Assembly: GCA_028290165.1 (NCBI GenBank)
Contig: JAQGKJ010000113.1
Location: 1 to 11,437 of the forward strand
Source: Bradyrhizobium sp.
GTDB taxonomy: Bacteria; Pseudomonadota; Alphaproteobacteria; Rhizobiales; Xanthobacteraceae
DNA: 11,437 nt
Direction of reading: 5' to 3'
Part shown: positions 6,080 through 11,437 of the stretch, piece by piece
How positions within the stretch are numbered: the first letter of the stretch is position 1
Layout of the letters: each line of letters begins with the position of its first letter
Translations under genes and position numbers: made by a program
Notes under the pieces: model-generated
Database searches by the model: none
Told to the model about the DNA's origin: nothing
What the model saw: only the letters and a program-made list of their open reading frames with translations

Positions 6080-8137
6080 CTACGCCCCCAGCAACTGATC
6101 GAGCCGGTCGCGCAACTGGTCCTGGTGATAGGGTTTTGCCAATCGCGGCAGATCGAGCTGGGCGCCCTCGGGCAAATCCGCATAGCCGGTGGCAAGCAGG
6201 ATCGGCAGCGTCGGCCGCACCTCGCGCGTGGCCGCCGCCAGTTCGATGCCGGTCATGCCGGGCATCACGTGATCCGTCACCATCAGATCGATCGGCTGTT
6301 CGCTCCTGAGGATGTCGAGCGCATGCAGGCCGGAATTGGCGCCGATCACCTGGTGGCCGAGGTCTTCCAGCATCTCGGTGGTCGACATCGCGATCAGGGG
6401 ATCGTCGTCGACGAACAAAATCACCGCGGAGCGGTTGACCTTCTGCGACCTGTGCGCGGTGTCTTCGGCCTCCGGCGTTGATGTATCGACCGGAAGCAGC
6501 AGCGTCGCGGCGGTGCCCTTCCCTGGCGTGCTTGACAGCTGCAACGCGCCACCGAGCTGCACGGCAAGTCCGTGCACCATCGACAGGCCGAGCCCGGTGC
6601 CTTTGCCGAGCGGTTTCGATGAGAAGAACGGCTCGATCGCCCTTTTCAATATCTCCGGCGGCATGCCCTTGCCGGTATCGATGACCGACAGTTTGAGGTA
6701 GCGGCCGGATTTGAGCGCCGCGTCGCCGTTAGCTTGATGTTCGCAGACCTTGATCTCGATCGAACCGCCGTCGGGCATCGCGTCGCGGGCGTTGATCGCC
6801 AGATTGAGGATAGCGAGCTCGAGCTGGTTGGCGTCGACGCGCGCCGGCGGCAACGCTTCCGGAACCTCCAGCCGAAGTGCGACGCGCGGGCCCAAGGAAC
6901 GTTCAAGCAGATCGCTCATGCCGTTGATCAGGGCGCGCAGATCGGCCGGCACCACCCGCAGATCCTGCTGCCGCGCGAATGCCAAAAGCCGCTGCGTCAG
7001 CGAGGCGCCGCGCTCGGCGCCCTGCAGCGCACCGTCGATCAGCCGCCGCAGGCGCGGATCGTCGGGCAGGCGCTTGCGCAAGAGATCGAGGTTACCCATC
7101 ACCGCCATCAGCAAATTGTTGAAGTCGTGCGCGACGCCGCCGGTGAGCTGGCCGATCGTCTCCATCTTCTGCGCCTGGCGCAATTGCTCCTGCGCCCTTT
7201 CGCGCGCGGCGACTTCCTTCATCAGGTCGGCGGTGCGCTGCTCGACGCGGTGTTCCAGCGTCGCCGTCAATTCCGCCAGCGCCGTGCGCTCCGCCGCCAG
7301 CTGCGCCAGCAAATTTTCGCGTTCGAGCTCGGCGACCTTGCGCGCGGTGATATCGGACGACACGCCGACCAGCGATTTGATGCTGCCATCGAGCCTGCGG
7401 ACGGCACGCGCGCGGACGTCGACCCAGTGCTGCGACCCGTCGGGCCAGATATTGCGGTACTCGATGTTGTAGTCCTGGCCGGTCTTGATGGCCCGGTCGA
7501 GCACCTTCAGACGCCTTGCGCGATCGTCGGGGTGCACTGCCGCCAGCAAATCCTGATACGAAAACGGCTCGCCCGGCTTGCGTCCGAAAAACGCCCGGCA
7601 GGTGTCGGAGGCTTCCAGCTCATATTCCGGGAGATGCAGCTCGAGCGCACCGAGATGGCCGGCGTTCAGCGCGGTCTGCAGCAGGCCTTCGCTTTCGGTG
7701 AGATCCGCAAGGATGGCACGGGTCTGGTACTGGCGGCGCCGGGCCCTGACCGCGGAGCCGACGATGCTCACCAGCGTCGTGGGGTGAAACGGGCGTTCGA
7801 TAAACGTGACGTTGCCCAAGACCTGGCCCAGCCGCATCGCGTCCGGATTGCGCTCGGGACCGCCGCCCTGATGCGTCAACAGCACGATCGGAAAATCCGA
7901 CCATGACGGCTGATCGTTGAGCCAGCGCATCAGGCCGCGCAGATCCGCGGTCTTGATCGCCTCGTCGGCGATCACCGCAAGGCCGGCGCCGCCTTCGATC
8001 TCGTGCATCAGGGCGGTGATATCGCCGCAGATATTGGCGTAGTAACCCGCTTCCCTGATCAGCGATGCGGCGAGAGAGGCGTCGCGCCCCGTCGGCGCAA
8101 GAATCACGGCCCGCTCGGAAGATGCGCCCGGCCTCAC
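6080..8137 (-). CDS. Hybrid histidine kinase: degenerate receiver, PAS, HisKA, HATPase, receiver
   Basis: This is a 685-residue sensor kinase without membrane segments, so probably cytoplasmic. Residues about 8-130 resemble a receiver, but the N-terminal acidic pair is missing. A PAS domain follows (about 150-275, with HPDDR, WPDGSQHWVDVRARAV and SSDITARK), then a long coiled coil (about 275-325). HisKA has GGVAHDFNNLL with the phospho-accepting His337. The ATPase domain has NLAINARDAMPDGG, DTGKGMPPEI and GTGLGLSMVHGL. A C-terminal receiver has the acidic triad D577-D579, phospho-acceptor Asp622 (TDHVMPGMTG) and Lys668. The GTG start (8135-8137) overlaps the stop of the upstream KaiC-like gene as GTGA, with AGGAG 8 bases upstream, so the two are translationally coupled. 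The kinase probably works with that ATPase, as SasA works with KaiC in cyanobacteria; this is inference. Confidence 0.92.
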   Translation of the reverse strand: MRPGASSERAVILAPTGRDASLAASLIREAGYYANICGDITALMHEIEGGAGLAVIADEAIKTADLRGLMRWLNDQPSWSDFPIVLLTHQGGGPERNPDAMRLGQVLGNVTFIERPFHPTTLVSIVGSAVRARRRQYQTRAILADLTESEGLLQTALNAGHLGALELHLPEYELEASDTCRAFFGRKPGEPFSYQDLLAAVHPDDRARRLKVLDRAIKTGQDYNIEYRNIWPDGSQHWVDVRARAVRRLDGSIKSLVGVSSDITARKVAELERENLLAQLAAERTALAELTATLEHRVEQRTADLMKEVAARERAQEQLRQAQKMETIGQLTGGVAHDFNNLLMAVMGNLDLLRKRLPDDPRLRRLIDGALQGAERGASLTQRLLAFARQQDLRVVPADLRALINGMSDLLERSLGPRVALRLEVPEALPPARVDANQLELAILNLAINARDAMPDGGSIEIKVCEHQANGDAALKSGRYLKLSVIDTGKGMPPEILKRAIEPFFSSKPLGKGTGLGLSMVHGLAVQLGGALQLSSTPGKGTAATLLLPVDTSTPEAEDTAHRSQKVNRSAVILFVDDDPLIAMSTTEMLEDLGHQVIGANSGLHALDILRSEQPIDLMVTDHVMPGMTGIELAAATREVRPTLPILLATGYADLPEGAQLDLPRLAKPYHQDQLRDRLDQLLGA

Positions 8138-9633
8138 GCCGTTTGCTCCTGCAGCAACGGCCGGCCCTCGCCGATATAGACCGGAACGCCCCGCAAGATT
8201 CCCTGGAAGCCGTCGAGCGGTTCACCGATGGTGAGGCCGCGGCAATCGATGCGGTATTCGCGAATCGTCGATTCGTGCATTCCCGTGCGCTTCTTGATGA
8301 TCGACATCGCGCGCCGCACACTGCCCAGTGCCTCGAAATAGCGCAGCAGAATGACGGTATCGGCGAGATAAGTGACATCCACCGGCGCTTTCATGTCGCC
8401 GACCAGCCCATGCTGCGCCACCGTCATGAACGTCGCGGCACCGCGGCGGTTCAGATATTGCAGCAATTCGTGAATGTGCAGGATCAGCGAATTCTCTTCC
8501 GGCATCGCGGCCTGATAGCCGTTGAGGCTGTCGATCACTACGGTCTTGATGTGATCCTCATCGACCCGTTTGCGGACCCGGTGCGCGAATTCACCGGGCG
8601 ACAACTCCGCGGCATCCACCTGTTCGATGAAAAGATTGCCGCTGCGCTGCATTTCCTCGAGGTCAATGCCAAGGCCCTTCATGCGCGAGAACAGCAGGCC
8701 GAGCTCTTCATCAAACACGAACAACGCCGCTTTCTCGCCGCGACTGATGGAGGCGGCCGCAAACACGATCGCGGCCAGCGATTTGCCGGTGCCGGCGGGA
8801 CCGAGAATAAGCGTGCTTGAACCGGTCTCCACCCCGCCACCGAGCAACCGATCGAACTCGGCGATGCCGCTCGACATCTTGTGGCGCGTAAAGCTGCTGC
8901 GATATTCCGATGCCACCAGCCTCGGAAACACGTTGAGGCCGCCGGTCGTGATGGTGGCATCGTGATAGCCGCCGCGAAACTTCACGCCGCGATATTTGAT
9001 CACGCGCGCGCGCCGCCGCTCCGCGCCGTAGGCCGGCGCCAGTTCTTCAAGCCGCAGCACGCCGTGCGCGACGCTGTGTACGGTCTTGTCGGCAATGTCG
9101 GCGGTGAGATCGTCGAGCAGCATCACCGTGGTGTTGAACTTTGCGAAGTAGTGCTTGATCGCCAGGATCTGCCGCCGGTAGCGAAGCGAACTTTGCGCCA
9201 ATAGCCTGATTTCGGAGAGACTGTCGAGCACCACCCGATCCGGCCGGGCGCGCTCGACGGCTTCGAAAATCTGTTTTGTCGTCTCGCCGAGCTCGAGATC
9301 GGAAGAATAAAGCAGGCTCTGCTGCTGCTCGGAATCGAGCAGGCTTTCCGGCGGCAGCAGTTCGAACACTTCGATACTGTTGTCGAGGGACCAGCCGTGC
9401 GACGCCGCGCCGTCGCGCAACTCGCGCTCGGTTTCGGAGAGCGTAATGTAAAGACATTTCTCCCCGGCCTTGGCGCCTTCGAGCAGGAATTGCAGCGCCG
9501 CCGTGGTCTTGCCGGTGCCAGGCGCGCCTTCCACCAGGAACAGGTGGCCACGGGAAAATCCGCCCGACAAAATGTTGTCCAGCCCCCAAATTCCGGCTTT
9601 TGCCTTGCCGGCTATTGGTTCGACGATGTTCAT
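8134..9633 (-). CDS. KaiC-like two-domain RecA-fold ATPase
   Basis: This 499-residue protein has two tandem KaiC domains. CI has Walker A GAPGTGKT (36-43) and Walker B RVVLDSL with Asp137. CII has Walker A GPAGTGKS (278-285), an acidic DEE (308-310) where KaiC has its catalytic Glu pair, and Walker B TVVIDSLNGY with Asp368. The C-terminal part, with ADTVILLRY, then KKRTGMHESTIREYRI, aligns by eye with the KaiC CII segment. In that alignment the KaiC phosphosites Ser431/Thr432 correspond to Thr421/Tyr422, and the CI Glu pair becomes Ser66-Glu67. It is slightly shorter than cyanobacterial KaiC, lacking the C-terminal tail used by KaiA. ATG 9631-9633 has AGGGAG 4 bases upstream. It is the first gene of a two-gene operon with the hybrid kinase; no kaiA or kaiB is present. 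I avoid calling it a clock gene. Confidence 0.9.
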   Translation of the reverse strand: MNIVEPIAGKAKAGIWGLDNILSGGFSRGHLFLVEGAPGTGKTTAALQFLLEGAKAGEKCLYITLSETERELRDGAASHGWSLDNSIEVFELLPPESLLDSEQQQSLLYSSDLELGETTKQIFEAVERARPDRVVLDSLSEIRLLAQSSLRYRRQILAIKHYFAKFNTTVMLLDDLTADIADKTVHSVAHGVLRLEELAPAYGAERRRARVIKYRGVKFRGGYHDATITTGGLNVFPRLVASEYRSSFTRHKMSSGIAEFDRLLGGGVETGSSTLILGPAGTGKSLAAIVFAAASISRGEKAALFVFDEELGLLFSRMKGLGIDLEEMQRSGNLFIEQVDAAELSPGEFAHRVRKRVDEDHIKTVVIDSLNGYQAAMPEENSLILHIHELLQYLNRRGAATFMTVAQHGLVGDMKAPVDVTYLADTVILLRYFEALGSVRRAMSIIKKRTGMHESTIREYRIDCRGLTIGEPLDGFQGILRGVPVYIGEGRPLLQEQTA

Positions 9634-9654
9634 ATGACTCCCTGACCGGAGCTA

Positions 9655-9679
9655 AACCCCCGTGGCATCACGCGGTTCC
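9655..9679 (-). promoter_or_regulatory. EcfG-type (general stress) promoter match before the KaiC-like gene
   Basis: On the minus strand GGAAC (9679-9675) is separated by exactly 17 bases from GTT (9657-9655). The alphaproteobacterial EcfG consensus is GGAAC, 16-17 bases, then cGTT; here the base before GTT is G. A start site about 15 bases upstream of the ATG would leave room for the AGGGAG ribosome site. Such an 8-base match could occur by chance roughly once in a window this size, but its orientation and position are right. Confidence 0.5.
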
Positions 9680-9692
9680 AGAAAAATGGAAC
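9675..9692. repeat. Inverted repeat overlapping the EcfG -35 match
   Basis: GTTCCA (9675-9680) and TGGAAC (9687-9692) are perfect reverse complements around GAAAAA. The left arm contains the -35 box of the KaiC-like gene and the right arm touches the stop codon of the upstream GFA gene. It could be an operator or a weak transcript-end hairpin; no T-run follows. Confidence 0.4.
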
Positions 9693-10180
9693 TATTTTTG
9701 TGGGAAAAACTCCGGCCACATCGTGCGCCACGCCGCGGCGGCCGATTGAAAATCAGCCGGTGCCATCGCGTGGCATTCGGCATCGTCCGCGGGCAGCACC
9801 CAAGGCTGCGCGCTTTTCATGAACATGTGCATGGCCGGAACCAGCCATGTGGTGTCGTCGAGCGTACCGGCGCGAAGGTTGATGATTTCGGCGCGTCCCG
9901 CCCGGTCACCGTAGAGCCTGCCGCCGCACTCTGCGCAGAACCAGGAGATGACCGCGACGCCTGTCGGCGAGGTGTGGTGCCATCCCTTCGGCTCACCCTG
10001 TTCGAGGTGAAAATCCCTGGCAAGGACCGGCATGTTCAGCGCGAATGCGCTGCCGGAGATCCGCTGACAATTGGTGCAATTGCAGGTGTAGAGCAGCAGC
10101 GGAAACGACGCGATCTTATAACGGATCGCGCCACACGGGCAGCCGCCGGTCAAGGGAAGCACAGGTTGCGTGACGCTCAT
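9692..10180 (-). CDS. GFA-family (CENP-V/GFA) zinc-binding protein
   Basis: This 162-residue protein belongs to the family named for glutathione-dependent formaldehyde-activating enzyme. Most members are uncharacterised, and the formaldehyde activity of the founding member is disputed. The zinc-ligand pattern is intact: GGCPCGAIRY (Cys14, Cys16), TCNCTNCQRISGSAF (Cys33, Cys35, Cys38) and WFCAECGGRLYG (Cys82, Cys85). A tail MWPEFFPQK closes the protein. I chose ATG 10178-10180; a TTG two codons upstream (10184-10186) is possible, and neither has a strong ribosome site. It is upstream of the KaiC-like gene on the same strand, but the promoter match between them suggests separate control. It diverges from the carboxymuconolactone-decarboxylase-type gene. 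Function in the cell is unknown. Confidence 0.88.
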   Translation of the reverse strand: MSVTQPVLPLTGGCPCGAIRYKIASFPLLLYTCNCTNCQRISGSAFALNMPVLARDFHLEQGEPKGWHHTSPTGVAVISWFCAECGGRLYGDRAGRAEIINLRAGTLDDTTWLVPAMHMFMKSAQPWVLPADDAECHAMAPADFQSAAAAWRTMWPEFFPQK

Positions 10181-10267
10181 GATCAACCCCGGTCGAGGAC
10201 ACGGTCGGAAGCTTATCCGGAAATCATCGCGCCGCGAGGCTCAACTTTCGATCAGCCGGCATTCGCA

Positions 10268-10279
10268 GGTGACGTCACC
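10268..10279. promoter_or_regulatory. Perfect 12-bp palindrome between divergent genes
   Basis: GGTGACGTCACC equals its own reverse complement. It lies in the 187-base region between the GFA gene and the CMD-family gene, 88 bases from each start codon, which is a natural place for an operator controlling both. No regulator for it is visible in the window. Confidence 0.4.
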
Positions 10280-10367
10280 GGCAATTTATTTGCCCCGCCG
10301 ACCGGCGTGGTCAAGAATTCAGTCCCCCGCTTCGTCTCTTTGCCTTGTCCTTTTGGAGTTCACGCCC

Positions 10368-10940
10368 ATGCGCCTGCCGATCATTCCACCCGCAAAATTG
10401 AGTGCCGAACAGAAGCCGCTTTACGACGACATGCGGCAGGGCATCGCCGCCAACTTCCAGGGTTTTGTCAACATTCGCGACGACGGGGCGCTGCTCGGTC
10501 CGTGGAATCCATGGATCCACGAACCGCAGTTCGGCAAACCGGTTTGGGAATTGACCAAGGCGATGGTGTCGAAGCCGTCGCTCCCGCCCGCCGTGAGGGA
10601 AGTCGCGATCCTCGTCACCGGCGCGCATTTCAAGTCGGCCTACGAGCTCTACGCGCATGTGATTGTCGCGGAGCGTCGCGGCTTATCCGACGAGAAACTG
10701 GCAACCATTGTCGCCGGCCAGCGTCCCGCCGACCTCACGCGGCCGGAAGCGGTGGCCTATGATTTTGCATTCGCGCTGGTGAATGGCGGGGTCCTGCCCG
10801 AACTGACCTATCGGGCAGCAACACAGGAATTCGGCGCCCACGGCGCGGCCGAGCTTTCCTACCTCGTCGGGCTCTATTGTCTGGTTTCGGTGACGTTGAA
10901 CACCTTCGATGTTCCAGTCCCCGACGGTGCGGCCGGTTGA
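10368..10940 (+). CDS. Carboxymuconolactone decarboxylase-family protein
   Basis: This 190-residue protein shows the all-helical CMD/AhpD-like fold signature: VREVAILVTGAHFKSAYELY, then AHVIVAERRGLSDEK. A second repeat-like half includes RPEAVAYDFAFALVNGG and ELSYLVGLYCLVS. The CxxC thiol pair of AhpD peroxidase relatives is absent (the only Cys is in LYCLVS), so an AhpD-type thiol reaction is unlikely. A decarboxylase or related role with a general-base His, possibly in AHVIVAE, is more plausible. It is larger than classic PcaC (about 130 residues). ATG 10368-10370 is supported by GGAG (10355-10358), 9 bases upstream. It may be monocistronic. The substrate cannot be inferred. Confidence 0.87.
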   Translation: MRLPIIPPAKLSAEQKPLYDDMRQGIAANFQGFVNIRDDGALLGPWNPWIHEPQFGKPVWELTKAMVSKPSLPPAVREVAILVTGAHFKSAYELYAHVIVAERRGLSDEKLATIVAGQRPADLTRPEAVAYDFAFALVNGGVLPELTYRAATQEFGAHGAAELSYLVGLYCLVSVTLNTFDVPVPDGAAG

Positions 10941-11060
10941 TCGGGGATAACCGCTGTTTACCGCGGCAGCGTCGGGACTGGTGACGACGCGATTGCCGTC
11001 GACGCGCGATAGATGGCGTCTATTAAATAAAAACTATTGATACAAGGAGCGCTGCTTACT

Positions 11061-11253
11061 TCCCTTCTCCCCTTATGGGAGAAGGTGGCCATAGGCGGCC
11101 TTTGGCCGCCGTTCTTCAATAGGACGCCGATGCTCTGCATCGGCTATGCAAAGTTCGCGCCGGACGAGGGGTCTCTATCCGCGGAGACAGACCCCTCACC
11201 CGTCACGAACGCGCTTCGCGCGTCCGCGCCACCCTCTCCCACAAGGCTAAGGG
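11061..11253. repeat. Hairpin-rich dispersed repeat with terminal inverted repeats
   Basis: The ends TCCCTTCTCCCCTTATGGGA (11061-11080) and CCCTCTCCCACAAGG with CTAAGGGA (11232-11253) are imperfect inverted repeats. Inside are stacked hairpins: GGCGGCC-TTT-GGCCGCC (11094-11110), GCCGATG-CTCTG-CATCGGC (11126-11144), GAGGGGTCT paired with AGACCCCTC (11166-11197), and ACGCGC-TTC-GCGCGT (11209-11223). I recognise the general pattern (a CCCTTCTCCC...TGGGAGAAGG unit) as a common Bradyrhizobium-type intergenic repeat. Frames through it, such as those reading NPLALWERVARTREARS, are typical spurious ORFs. Bases 10941-11060 before it contain a small AT-rich patch (11019-11043) and no gene I can support. 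Confidence 0.7.
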
Positions 11254-11256
11254 ATT

Positions 11257-11400
11257 CACACATCTCGAAAACCGAATCTTCTTCAATGGGTTAGCTGGAC
11301 ACCAGCTCTGGCGTATCAAGTACTGCCACAATGGAAGCAAGTGACTCTGATGACTCAGGTTTTTCGGCGAGCTGATCGAGAAGATCGAATCAGATGTGTG
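11257..11400. repeat. 144-bp segment with terminal inverted repeats (MITE-like)
   Basis: CACACATCT (11257-11265) and AGATGTGTG (11392-11400) are exact reverse complements. Complementarity continues inward imperfectly: GAATCTTC at 11274-11281 against GAAGATCGAATC on the right. An internal hairpin AGCTGG-ACA-CCAGCT lies near 11294-11308. No transposase or coding frame is supported. It is flanked on both sides by pieces of the GGGAGAGGG-type repeat. Confidence 0.5.
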
Positions 11401-11410
11401 CATGCCGTAG

Positions 11411-11430
11411 CCCGCAAGCGGGAGAGGGGG
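11411..11430. repeat. Palindromic repeat piece at window end
   Basis: CCCGC-AA-GCGGG forms a 5-bp hairpin and runs into GAGAGGG. On the minus strand this reads CCCTCTCCCGCTTGCGGG, another unit of the family seen at 11061-11253. The element may continue beyond the window. Confidence 0.5.
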
Positions 11431-11437
11431 CGCACCG

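Noticed and set aside
6734..7906. Long plus-strand frame (390 codons) opposite the hybrid kinase
   Set aside because: The minus strand carries intact PAS, HisKA and ATPase motifs; the plus frame has no recognisable domain and no ribosome site.
8134..9633. A true circadian clock operon (kaiABC)
   Set aside because: No kaiA or kaiB is present, and the KaiC phosphosites are changed; KaiC-like ATPases are widespread outside clocks.
9662..10762. Plus-strand frame of 366 codons across the GFA gene and into the CMD gene
   Set aside because: It is antisense to an intact zinc protein and out of frame with the CMD gene, and its sequence is shadow-like.
10958..11140. Minus-strand 60-codon frame
   Set aside because: It runs through the hairpin repeat and has no ribosome site or known family.
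11203..11403. Minus-strand 66-codon frame ending NPLALWERVARTREARS
   Set aside because: It lies wholly in repeat DNA; such frames are a usual spurious product of this repeat family.

Overview
The window comes from a GC-rich alphaproteobacterium, most likely Bradyrhizobium or a close relative (Rhodopseudomonas, Afipia). I infer this from the gene types and from several short palindromic repeats that I recognise from memory as typical of that group's intergenic DNA. No database search was possible. Most of the window is ordinary chromosome; I see no transposase, integrase, tRNA, rRNA or CRISPR array.

Layout. Positions 1-165 hold the start of an aspartate ammonia-lyase gene (minus strand), cut by the window edge. 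Behind it are a putative promoter region and a REP-like inverted pair (361-482). Minus-strand genes then follow for an LTXXQ-like exported protein (503-1156), a small unknown protein (1270-1518) and a nitronate-monooxygenase-like FMN protein (1618 to about 2523). Divergent from the last is an acyl-CoA synthetase (2703-4265, plus). Converging on it is a minus-strand pair: an ArsR-SRPBCC fusion regulator (4984-5763) and, downstream of it, a RibD/DHFR-type reductase (4299-4865). The regulator has an unusually clear promoter with an inverted repeat in its spacer, and the transcript is probably leaderless.

The most interesting region is 6080-9679 (minus). A two-domain KaiC-like ATPase gene overlaps the gene for a hybrid histidine kinase by a GTGA junction, and the pair sits behind a match to the alphaproteobacterial EcfG general-stress promoter. 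There is no kaiA or kaiB beside it, and the KaiC phosphorylation sites are altered. I read it as a KaiB-independent KaiC/kinase signalling cassette, possibly tied to the general stress response. A GFA-family zinc protein (9692-10180, minus) and a carboxymuconolactone-decarboxylase-family protein (10368-10940, plus) diverge around a perfect 12-bp palindrome. The last 380 bases are a compound, hairpin-rich repeat that contains a 144-bp segment bounded by inverted repeats.
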